From an uncultured Gemmatimonadota bacterium (lineage in GTDB: Bacteria; Gemmatimonadota; Gemmatimonadetes; Gemmatimonadales; GWC2-71-9), in contig CAJVYZ010000209.1 in NCBI GenBank assembly GCA_913009915.1, forward strand, positions 1-5,769: a DNA stretch of 5,769 nt. The letters run 5' to 3'. Made by a program: the position numbers and the translations under genes. A model generated the notes under the pieces. The model did not search any database and was not told where the DNA came from. It was given only the letters and a program-made list of their open reading frames with translations. Shown here one piece after another: positions 1 through 5,693 of the stretch. Within the stretch, counting starts at the first letter, position 1; every line of letters starts with the position of its first letter.

Positions 1-2
1 AG

Positions 3-473
3 GGGTTGAATCTGGGGCAAAACCGTTGGTACGGCCGAGTTGGCGCTCCCACGATTTTGCAACTGGGCGGCTGGGTGCCAGGGCGCCGGACTACTCTCGA
101 GCTGTTGCCATCACTATGGCTCTTTGGGCCCAACAGCGACTTCGTCGGCACCCGCTTGGAAACCGATCCCATGTTCCAGTTGGAGGGGCACCTTACCAGG
201 GACCTCACCGAGGGATTGTGGGTCGCGCTTGACGGGACCTGGGTCACCGGCGGGCGATCGACCATCGATGGCGTCGAGGGAGAGGCGCTCAACAACCTGG
301 GGGTCGGCGCCACATTGGGATTCCACCTCAGTGAAAACCTGCAATTGACGACCGGCTATATGGCCACCGTGAACGATGGGGATCCGAACGACCTCCGTCT
401 GGATGGATTCAAGATCTCGATGGTGTACGGGTGGCATCCACTGATCGAAGGGATCAAGCGACTGGGAGAATGA
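3..473 (+). CDS. Outer-membrane beta-barrel protein, Phenol_MetA_deg/transporter-like, 5'-truncated
   Basis: This is the C-terminal part of a protein whose frame is open to the window edge, so the TTG at 6 is probably not the true start. The visible ~155 residues alternate polar and hydrophobic positions as in amphipathic barrel strands: LEGHLTRDLTEGLWVALDGTW, then NNLGVGATLGFHLSENLQLT, then TTGYMATVNDGDPNDLRLDG. The end, FKISMVYGWHPLIEGIKRL, resembles the C-terminus of the family once named 'MetA-pathway of phenol degradation' (Phenol_MetA_deg), now usually annotated simply as transporter. Such proteins are expected in the outer membrane; their substrates are mostly unknown and the name does not establish phenol metabolism. 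The stop at 471-473 lies 63 bases before the next start. Family assignment is by recalled sequence resemblance; the barrel nature is more secure than any substrate. Confidence 0.72.
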   Translation, partial: GLNLGQNRWYGRVGAPTILQLGGWVPGRRTTLELLPSLWLFGPNSDFVGTRLETDPMFQLEGHLTRDLTEGLWVALDGTWVTGGRSTIDGVEGEALNNLGVGATLGFHLSENLQLTTGYMATVNDGDPNDLRLDGFKISMVYGWHPLIEGIKRLGE

Positions 474-523
474 TCTTGAATTCCGACAAACGCTATTTCC
501 GATACGCACCATGCCTCACTGAT

Positions 524-530
524 GGAGGAA
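524..530 (+). promoter_or_regulatory. Ribosome binding site for the glycine-zipper gene
   Basis: GGAGGAA is a near-ideal Shine-Dalgarno sequence. Its GGAGG core ends 8 bases before the ATG at 537. It decides the start: the in-frame ATG at 522 overlaps this motif and has no such site upstream, so 537 is preferred. Confidence 0.75.
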
Positions 531-536
531 CCTGAT

Positions 537-1085
537 ATGACCATCCCCACGATTAGAATTGGCGCCGGGGCGTGGAGCGCTCTCCTGGCGCTGGCCGTAG
601 TCGGCCCGGTGGCACTGCAGTCCCAAGAGACACAACCCATACCGCCGAGCACGAATCCGACCAACCGGGTGCTCTACCCCAGTGAAGGCCAGGACGAGCA
701 ACAGCAGATGACCGACCAGTTGGAGTGTTACCGCTGGGCCACTCAACAAACGAACTGGGACCCCTTCGTTGCCCACGACCAGCTGGTGCAACAAGGCTAT
801 GCCGCCCAGCAGACCGCGGCGCAGGCACAAGGTGGCTTGGTCAAAGGTGCCGCCGGCGGAGCACTGGCAGGGGTAGCCGTTGGGGCAATTGCAGGCGATG
901 CCGGCAAAGGAGCCGCCATCGGTGCCGTCGCCGGCGGGCTGGTTGGGGGGGCCAGATCACGGAGAGCACAAAAGCAGGCCGAAGCGCAGGCACAAGCAGC
1001 GACCGATGCGTTCAACAACCAACTGCAGACCTGGGATCGAAACTACGGTGCCTGTATGCAAGGGCGCGGGTATGTAGTGACCTAG
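537..1085 (+). CDS. Secreted YMGG-type glycine-zipper protein
   Basis: The product is a predicted 182-residue exported envelope protein. Residues 1-30 form a Sec-type signal (R7, hydrophobic core SALLALAVVGPVAL, cleavage probably near 27-30). A polar, Gln-rich segment follows, with the conserved-looking patch LECYRWATQQTNWDP at 62-76. Residues 99-138 form a glycine zipper with exact four-residue spacing: G104, 108, 112, 116, 120, then G125, 129, 133, 137, split by the polar turn DAGK. A basic, Ala/Gln-rich helix (SRRAQKQAEAQAQ) and the C-terminal patch YGACMQGRGY come last. C64 and C173 are the only cysteines and could form a disulfide. Glycine zippers usually pack helices in or against a membrane, so an outer-membrane or periplasmic structural role is likely; no specific function is known. 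The start at 537 is chosen because of the strong ribosome binding site at 524-530. Confidence 0.85.
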   Translation: MTIPTIRIGAGAWSALLALAVVGPVALQSQETQPIPPSTNPTNRVLYPSEGQDEQQQMTDQLECYRWATQQTNWDPFVAHDQLVQQGYAAQQTAAQAQGGLVKGAAGGALAGVAVGAIAGDAGKGAAIGAVAGGLVGGARSRRAQKQAEAQAQAATDAFNNQLQTWDRNYGACMQGRGYVVT

Positions 1086-1135
1086 GTCCTCTCAGGGTTA
1101 TCCGCCAAGTAAACAAAATTGTACGCCAATGAACC

Positions 1136-1139
1136 GGAG
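1136..1139 (+). promoter_or_regulatory. Ribosome binding site for the small secreted gene
   Basis: GGAG lies 5 bases before the ATG at 1145 and only 2 bases before the ATG at 1142. The spacing favours the second of the two tandem in-frame ATG codons. Confidence 0.5.
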
Positions 1140-1144
1140 ATATG

Positions 1145-1567
1145 ATGTTCAACAACAATGCTCGGGCACAGGTAGCGCTACTCCTGACGCCCCTTCTCCT
1201 GACGGCGGGCAGGTTCGCTGAAACGATCGAATACGTATGTGCCCCCGCAAGGGCCATCGAATGCGATTCCAATCTCGAGTGCGCCGCCCCGATACCGTTA
1301 GTCGCTCCCCCGACTTTCTTCCACGTAGATCTGGACGAGCGCATCATTACACTCCTCGGGCCCGCCGAGCGAAGAGGAGAGGTTACTCAAATCGATCGGC
1401 TCGAGCGCGGCGACGATCAGGTTCTCATAGGCGGCTTGGAAGCTGGCAAGGCGTGGTCGATGGCGATCTCGGAGGATGACGGGCAGTATACCCTGACCAT
1501 AAACCTCGGAGACTCGGGCTGGATCGTCTATGGCCAGTGCATCGCGGCAGACCTGTTGTCCCCTTAG
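1145..1567 (+). CDS. Small secreted four-cysteine protein, function unknown
   Basis: I do not assign a function. The product is 140 residues from ATG 1145 (141 from ATG 1142). An N-terminal signal is clear: AQVALLLTPLLLTAGRFA, with cleavage likely after FA at about residue 25. The mature part begins ETIEYVC and has four cysteines at 32, 40, 46 and 132, an even number suited to disulfides in the periplasm. The middle is charged (DERIITLLGPAERRGEV). The C-terminal half reads like a small beta domain: KAWSMAISEDDGQYTLTINL, then SGWIVYGQC. This layout, with cysteines early, a SMAISEDDGQ-type strand and a final Gly-x-Cys, resembles small exported hypothetical proteins of Gram-negative bacteria, but I cannot name a family. 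It lies 59 bases after the glycine-zipper gene, possibly in the same transcript. The same frame continues downstream of its stop into the barrel remnant. Confidence 0.65.
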   Translation: MFNNNARAQVALLLTPLLLTAGRFAETIEYVCAPARAIECDSNLECAAPIPLVAPPTFFHVDLDERIITLLGPAERRGEVTQIDRLERGDDQVLIGGLEAGKAWSMAISEDDGQYTLTINLGDSGWIVYGQCIAADLLSP

Positions 1568-1741
1568 TCGCCCTTTCGCTTACAGACAGCCGTGGACCTT
1601 GGCCTGAACCTGTTCGCCGGCCTGGCGGTGGAGACACCCGCAGGACCCTTCTGACTGTTCGTGGAGCCTCGTTTCACTCTCCACGACGGCAGCGACCCGT
1701 TCTACATCACGCTCGGCGCCTCCATCGCGCTAGGGTCCTAG
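1568..1741 (+). pseudogene. C-terminal remnant of an outer-membrane beta-barrel gene, with in-frame TGA
   Basis: Read in the frame whose codons begin at 1568, the sequence gives FRLQTAVDLGLNLFAGLAV ending PAGPF, then TGA at 1652-1654, then LFVEPRFTLHDGSDPFYITL and GASIALGS, then TAG at 1739-1741. This looks like the last three or four strands of a small OmpA/OmpX-like outer-membrane barrel: a Gly-rich strand, a proline turn, a 'PF-x-FVEPRFTL' strand, a short 'DGSDPF' turn, and a final hydrophobic strand. The TGA falls where the family usually has a residue joining turn and strand, and could have arisen from CGA by one C-to-T change. There is no barrel N-terminus upstream, because that space is occupied by the small secreted gene. 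The sequence therefore appears to be a truncated, decaying copy. A sequencing error could explain the TGA but not the missing front half. Confidence 0.6.
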
Positions 1742-1798
1742 CAAAGAGAACACATCGACTCCTTCTCTTCATGACGCGGAGCTTCAACCCATCACTGC

Positions 1799-2707
1799 AT
1801 GCCCCACACGCCGCGTCGCCCCTGTCGCTACCTTCCGCCCGCCTTGCGGCGAATCACCCGCACGCTGGTCGTAGCTGGTCTCTTCCTGCCGGCCTCTCTG
1901 GTGGCCCAGAAGGTCGACTCACTGGTGATGGTCAACAACGACGTCATCACCGGGGAGATCAGTGAACTCACTCGCGGCAAGCTGTCCTACAAGACCGGTA
2001 ACATGGGGACCCTGTCCATCAAGTGGGACAAGGTGAAACGCCTGAAGACGCCGCACTATTACGAGATCGAGGTGTCGTCTGGCTCGAAATATTTCGGTTC
2101 ACTGGCGTGGCCGGCCAAGGATTATCTGATCGTCGTAGTGCTGACATCGGCCGACACGCTGGAAATGCGTGATGTGGTGTCGATCAGCCGCATCAGGGAA
2201 GGTTTCTTGCAGCGCACCAGCGGCTACGTCGACTTGGGCTTCAACCTGACTCGCGCCAACAACCAGAAAGAGTGGTCGCTCGGCACCCAGGTTCGTGGCC
2301 GAACCCCAAAGTGGGCGGTATCGCTGACGGGGGACTCCTATTTCCGCTTCCAGGACGACACCGCCAGCAATACCAGCCGCAACAGTGTGCTGGGGCGAGC
2401 CGACCGGTTGTTCGAGAACAAATGGTCCACCGGCCTGACGTTGTCGCTGGAGCAGAACGAAGAACTGAACCTGGACCTCCGGCGGATTACCGGCTTGGGG
2501 GTCGGCTATTCCATTACCCGCGCCAACGATCACATCCTGCGGTTGCTGACCTCGCTGTTGGCCACCAAGGAGCGATATAGCACGTCTTCTGAGGGCACCA
2601 CCAATCTGGAAATTCTCTTTGGGGCGGAGTACCAGGCGTTCCGGCGTTGCTGGCCATACTTTGAACGCTGGCCAAGAGTAATGGAGTACTTCTCTGGCCC
2701 GCCGTAG
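1799..2707 (+). CDS. DUF481 family outer-membrane protein, C-terminally truncated
   Basis: The first ~282 residues of this 302-residue product fit the DUF481 (YdiY-like, 'salt-induced outer membrane protein') family. A signal peptide with a long basic front (RRITRTLVVAGLFLPASLVAQ) ends near residue 36. The usual soluble N-terminal module follows: DSLVMVNNDVITGEISEL, GKLSYKTGNMGTLSIKWDKV. Residues ~142-282 are barrel strands (GYVDLGFNLTRANNQKEWSL, STGLTLSLEQNEELNLDLRR, GVGYSITRANDHILRLLTSL, LEILFGAEYQAFR). After residue 282 (base 2644) the last 20 residues are Cys/Trp/Pro-rich, starting RCWPYF, and unlike a barrel strand. The final strands, including the C-terminal aromatic residue recognised by the BAM machinery, seem to be missing, so the product may not assemble. 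I see no continuation in the other frames. The start is uncertain: ATG 1799 lacks a ribosome binding site, and TTG 1844 would give a more standard signal peptide. Confidence 0.75.
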   Translation: MPHTPRRPCRYLPPALRRITRTLVVAGLFLPASLVAQKVDSLVMVNNDVITGEISELTRGKLSYKTGNMGTLSIKWDKVKRLKTPHYYEIEVSSGSKYFGSLAWPAKDYLIVVVLTSADTLEMRDVVSISRIREGFLQRTSGYVDLGFNLTRANNQKEWSLGTQVRGRTPKWAVSLTGDSYFRFQDDTASNTSRNSVLGRADRLFENKWSTGLTLSLEQNEELNLDLRRITGLGVGYSITRANDHILRLLTSLLATKERYSTSSEGTTNLEILFGAEYQAFRRCWPYFERWPRVMEYFSGPP

Positions 2708-2905
2708 CACTGCATGGACTGATTGGTGCGACGATGTTTTGGGTCATAGTAGCCCGATCGCGGAAAGATGCCGATAAGTGACGGGGAAGTTGTTTAGGAA
2801 CCGTTCATGCTCACCCGGCGGCTGAGTTTGGACACCTCCCACCGGAATGAGACGGGAGACCGTTAGACTCTCACATTCCTCTTTTTCGAAGCCCCCCTCT
2901 AGTTT
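2708..2905 (+). other. Intergenic segment, no supported gene
   Basis: No credible gene is visible on either strand. The unexplained sequence really begins near 2645, where the DUF481 gene loses its family sequence, making about 260 bases of unknown origin. The stretch 2828-2870 contains CTCCC and GGGAG blocks 13 bases apart, which is too weak for a terminator. A stretch starting TGGACACCTCCCACC (from about 2829) is faintly reminiscent of an insertion-sequence end, but I see no matching inverted end or transposase. The promoter for the threonine synthase gene should lie here, but no clear -35/-10 pair stands out. Confidence 0.4.
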
Positions 2906-2908
2906 TTG

Positions 2909-4051
2909 ATGATGGACTGGATACTAGAGTGCCCCCAATGCCAAGCGACAGCCCAGCCCGAGGGCCTGCCGACAGTTTGCCCCGAGGGCCATCCGTGGCT
3001 CGTCAGATACCCCGACAGACAGCACGGCATCGTGAGCCGCGCCAGGGTGCGCCGCCGACAGGGCATGTGGCGTTTCAGGGAATTCCTCCCCATCACCAGC
3101 AAGGAAAATCCCATCACCCTGGGTGAGGGCGATACCCCCTTGTTGCGAACGGTCACTCTCGGACGGGAAATCGGCCACAAGAACCTGTGGATCAAAGACG
3201 AGGCGACCAACCCCACCGGCTCTTTCAAGGCTCGTGGGATGAGCGCCGCCGTGACCCGGGCGGTGCTCCACGGCGTCACCGATTTCGTCCTCCCGACCGC
3301 GGGGAACGCCGGAGTGGCCGCCTCGGCCTACGGGCGCCGGGCCGGGGCAGGGGTCAAGGTTTTTGCCCCAAAAACCACACCGGCCACCATCCTGTCCCAG
3401 ATAGAAACGTTTGGTGGCGATCTTGTCCTCCTCGAAGGACACATCGGCGATTGCGGACGCGAGGCCCGCGCCTGGGCCAAGAGCGCAAGTGCTTACGACA
3501 TATTGACTTTGAAGGAGCCATACCGGATCGAAGGCAAGAAGACCATGGGTCTCGAACTTGCCCTTCAACTGGATTGGAAGCTGCCGCGGGCCGTCATCTA
3601 TCCAACCGGCGGCGGTACCGGCCTGATCGGGATGTGGAAGGCGTTCCACGAGCTGCTCGAGGCCGGGTGGATCGAACCCCCACTGCCCAGGATGTTCACC
3701 GTGCAGGCCGAGGGTTGTGCTCCAGTGGTCAGGGCGTTCGAGGAGAACGCCATCACCTGTGAACCGTGGGCCGATCCCACGACCATCGCCGCCGGCCTCC
3801 GTGTTCCGGCGCCGCTGGGTGGGCCGCTCATCTTGACGGCGCTCAGGGAGAGCGGTGGCGGGGCGGTGGCTGTGAGTGACGAGGTCATCGCCCAAACCTC
3901 CTTGCTGGCCACCCGGTCCGAGGGGATCGATTTCTCGCCCGAGGGCGGGGCCGGGGTGGCGGCGGTCAGGCTACTGGTTGAGCGGGGCATCCTGGCCCCT
4001 GGGGACCAAACGGTGGTGTTCAACACCGGGGCGGGGTGGCTGTACCGGTAG
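2909..4051 (+). CDS. thrC: Threonine synthase (PLP-dependent)
   Basis: Threonine synthase converts O-phosphohomoserine and water to threonine and phosphate, the last step of threonine synthesis, in the cytoplasm. This 380-residue product has the family's expected length. Residues 1-35 resemble a zinc ribbon (C8-x2-C11, C24, H28), then LVRYPD. The catalytic core follows: LGEGDTPLL (71-79), NPTGSFKARG with the PLP-binding lysine K107, the cofactor/substrate loop PTAGNAGVA (129-137), the phosphate-binding GGGTG loop (234-238), and an intact C-terminus VVFNTGAGWLYR. Two details are unusual: the second zinc pair reads CPEGH with only one cysteine, and SFKARG replaces the commoner SFKDRG of threonine synthase. 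Related fold-type II enzymes (threonine dehydratase-like) are possible but fit less well, given the zinc-ribbon front and C-terminus. TTG 2906, ATG 2909 and ATG 2912 are tandem possible starts with no clear ribosome binding site. larC follows 50 bases downstream. Confidence 0.85.
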   Translation: MMDWILECPQCQATAQPEGLPTVCPEGHPWLVRYPDRQHGIVSRARVRRRQGMWRFREFLPITSKENPITLGEGDTPLLRTVTLGREIGHKNLWIKDEATNPTGSFKARGMSAAVTRAVLHGVTDFVLPTAGNAGVAASAYGRRAGAGVKVFAPKTTPATILSQIETFGGDLVLLEGHIGDCGREARAWAKSASAYDILTLKEPYRIEGKKTMGLELALQLDWKLPRAVIYPTGGGTGLIGMWKAFHELLEAGWIEPPLPRMFTVQAEGCAPVVRAFEENAITCEPWADPTTIAAGLRVPAPLGGPLILTALRESGGGAVAVSDEVIAQTSLLATRSEGIDFSPEGGAGVAAVRLLVERGILAPGDQTVVFNTGAGWLYR

Positions 4052-4101
4052 CGGGAGGGCGAATTGCCTGAAGGTGGGAAGCAGGTGATATTTAGTAGTC
4101 T

Positions 4102-5400
4102 ATGCCTGAAACGCGGTTGGCCTTGATCGATCCGGCGGCGGGGATCGCCGGAGACATGCTGCTGGGAGCCTTGCTGGATGTAGGGGCGCCACCGGAGTGG
4201 CTGCAGGGGCTGCCCACTCGGCTCGGTATACCTGAAGTCGAAATCGACATCAGCCGGGTGGACCGAAATGGGATCGCCGGCACCAAGGTCACCGTCCGGC
4301 TGCCAGGGGGGCACAGCGAGCTGCCCAGTGAGCCGCATCAGGCAGATTCGGCAGCCGGGCTTCACCCCGACCACGGGCACTCGCACGGCGAGCACCGGAA
4401 GGTGTCGCAGTTGATCGGGATGGTGCAGGGGGCTGATCTTTCGCCGTGGGTACGGGAGCGGGCCACGAGGGCCCTCGAGCTGATCGGCGAGGCCGAGGGT
4501 AGGGTGCATGGCCAGCCGGCGGCGGAGGTCACCCTCCACGAAGTTGGCGCCTTGGACGTACTGGTGGATGTGGTGGGTGGCGTGGAAGGCTTCGAGCAAC
4601 TCGGCATCAGCCGAATTCACAGCTTGCCGGTTGCCTTGGGTAGCGGCTGGGTGCGGAGCGCCCACGGGACGATCCCGGTGCCGGCTCCCGCTACCGGGTT
4701 GCTCATCGAAGGCCTGGAGATCGGCGATGACGGCCCGGTGGTGGGTGAGGCCACCACGCCAACCGGGGCAGCGCTCCTCAGGGTCTTGACCAGTGGGCCG
4801 CCGCCGGTGGAGTGGAGGGCTGTGCGGAGTGGCTGGGGCGCCGGCACGAGAAATCCGGCCGGATACGCCAACGCGCTCCGTCTGTTTCTGGCCCAGGCCG
4901 CGGTCGAGGCGGAAACGGTGGTCACCCTCGCCAGCGACCTCGACGACCTGAGCCCGGAATACGTCGAGCCGCTGCGCCAGGGCCTGTTCGACGCCGGGGC
5001 GCTCGACGTTCAGGTGTGGGGGACGGCCATGAAAAAAGGCCGTCCGGGTTTCAGGATCGAAGCCCTGACGGCGCCGGATCGGGCCGACGCGGTGACGGAT
5101 GCGTTTTTTCGCCACAGTCCCACAGCGGGAGTCCGCTCGTGGCGGGCGAAACGAGTGACGCTCCCCCGCCGTCAGGTCGTTGTCGGCACGACTGATGGGA
5201 GCGGGGGGACGGCTCGCGTCAAGTTGGTTGAGGGCCCCGGTGGAGTGCGGGCAAAACCTGAATACGATGACGTAGTTGCTCTGGCCAAGGCCGAACAGAA
5301 ACCGGCTTACGAAGTAGCGGCCGACCTGCGTCACCAGGCATTGCGCCTCGAACCCGCGGACCGGGAACGACGGCCGAACGTTACCAACAAGGAGTCATGA
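4102..5400 (+). CDS. larC: LarC, nickel-pincer cofactor biosynthesis protein (CTP-dependent nickel insertase)
   Basis: LarC performs the last step in making the nickel-pincer nucleotide cofactor: with CTP and Mn it inserts Ni into the dithiocarboxylate precursor made by LarB and LarE. The cofactor serves lactate racemase LarA and related racemases/epimerases. The 432-residue product is full length for the old DUF111 family. Landmarks are the N-terminal LIDPAAGIAGDMLLGALLD (8-26), a His-rich segment with H88, H91, H93, H95 and H98 (variable metal-binding loop), HEVGALDVLVDVVG (146-159), the central GSGWVRSAHGTIPVPAPAT, EATTPTGAALL, and the C-terminal domain with SDLDDLSPEYVEPL and MKKGRPG (310-316). 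In Lactiplantibacillus plantarum larC is read through a programmed frameshift; here both domains are in one continuous frame. The commoner ETNIDD and TTTIGVR motifs appear here as ASDLDD and SPTAGVR. No larA, larB or larE is in the window. The ribosome binding site is weak. The stop is 1 base before the next ATG. Confidence 0.93.
   Translation: MPETRLALIDPAAGIAGDMLLGALLDVGAPPEWLQGLPTRLGIPEVEIDISRVDRNGIAGTKVTVRLPGGHSELPSEPHQADSAAGLHPDHGHSHGEHRKVSQLIGMVQGADLSPWVRERATRALELIGEAEGRVHGQPAAEVTLHEVGALDVLVDVVGGVEGFEQLGISRIHSLPVALGSGWVRSAHGTIPVPAPATGLLIEGLEIGDDGPVVGEATTPTGAALLRVLTSGPPPVEWRAVRSGWGAGTRNPAGYANALRLFLAQAAVEAETVVTLASDLDDLSPEYVEPLRQGLFDAGALDVQVWGTAMKKGRPGFRIEALTAPDRADAVTDAFFRHSPTAGVRSWRAKRVTLPRRQVVVGTTDGSGGTARVKLVEGPGGVRAKPEYDDVVALAKAEQKPAYEVAADLRHQALRLEPADRERRPNVTNKES
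5389..5394 (+). promoter_or_regulatory. Ribosome binding site inside the end of larC
   Basis: AAGGAG lies 7 bases before the ATG at 5402, within the last codons of larC. It supports ATG 5402 as the start and suggests translational coupling to larC. Confidence 0.7.
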
Positions 5401-5401
5401 C

Positions 5402-5635
5402 ATGCGGATGGTAATTCCCGCGTTGCTCGGTATAACCCTCGCCGCCGTTCCGGCACTGGCGCAAGAGCCGGTGTACAACGACCGGGTGGCCAAGGCCCTG
5501 CCGTCGAGTTGGGCGGAGCCCGATTGCTCTATCAAGGCGGGAAACTTCCTCGTGGGGAGCGGCTCGACGTATCTCAATTCCGCCACCTTGACCTCGGTGC
5601 CCGGGAACAAGAAACGGATGTACGGCGACGCTGTG
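5402..5635 (+). CDS. Secreted protein, N-terminal fragment cut off by adapter sequence
   Basis: Only 78 genuine codons are present. Residues 1-20 form a textbook Sec signal peptide (MRMVIPALLGITLAAVPALA, cleavage before QEPVY). The mature part has one cysteine in AEPDCSIKAGNFLVGSG, then YLNSATLTSVPGNKKRMYGDAV. The spacing of small and hydrophobic residues looks helical, and the 'C-x-K-x-x-x-FLV ... YL-x-x-A' pattern recalls the first helices of exported TPR-like proteins; this is a tentative resemblance. The start is supported by the AAGGAG site and by the 1-base gap after larC, which suggests co-transcription. The frame runs on to a stop at 5693-5695, but the 19 residues after residue 78 (RSEERRVGKECRSR...) are translated Illumina adapter, not protein. 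The true C-terminus is unknown. Confidence 0.7.
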
Positions 5636-5693
5636 AGATCGGAAGAGCGTCGTGTAGGGAAAGAGTGTAGATCTCGGTGGTCGCCGTATCATT
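5636..5693. other. Illumina TruSeq universal adapter contamination
   Basis: These 58 bases begin AGATCGGAAGAGCGTCGTGT and end GTCGCCGTATCATT. They match, as I know it, the full reverse complement of the TruSeq universal adapter, with no mismatch seen. The sequence is a library artefact joined to the contig end, not genomic DNA. Genomic sequence ends at 5635. Confidence 0.98.

Noticed and set aside
476..506. TTGAAT followed 19 bases later by GATACG before the glycine-zipper gene, a possible promoter
   Set aside because: The -10 match is weak and promoters of this lineage are unknown.
1744..1769. Seven-base inverted repeat (AAGAGAA / TTCTCTT) with a 12-base loop, possible terminator between the barrel remnant and the DUF481 gene
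   Set aside because: The stem is AT-rich and weak, with no T-run after it; likely chance.
2649..2674. GCTGGCCA repeated twice, 10 bases apart, at the DUF481 breakpoint
   Set aside because: Eight-base repeats are common in GC-rich DNA and no third copy or duplication boundary supports a target-site duplication.
2924..3895. Minus-strand open frame of 323 codons opposite thrC
   Set aside because: Low-complexity Gly/Arg/Pro-rich translation with no motifs; antisense shadow of thrC.
4064..4094. TTGCCT and TATTTA spaced 19 bases apart before larC, a possible promoter
   Set aside because: Spacing and match are poor and it would leave almost no leader before ATG 4102; not strong enough to annotate.
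5032..5038. AAAAAAG run in larC resembling a frameshift slippery site, notable because larC is frameshifted in L. plantarum
   Set aside because: The larC frame is continuous across it with both domains intact, the heptamer is out of register for the canonical -1 slip, and it encodes the conserved MKKGRPG motif.
3598..5334. Long minus-strand open frame of 578 codons opposite larC and thrC
   Set aside because: It is a shadow of high-GC codon bias: no family resemblance, Arg/Pro/His-rich composition, and it lies opposite two clearly recognisable genes.
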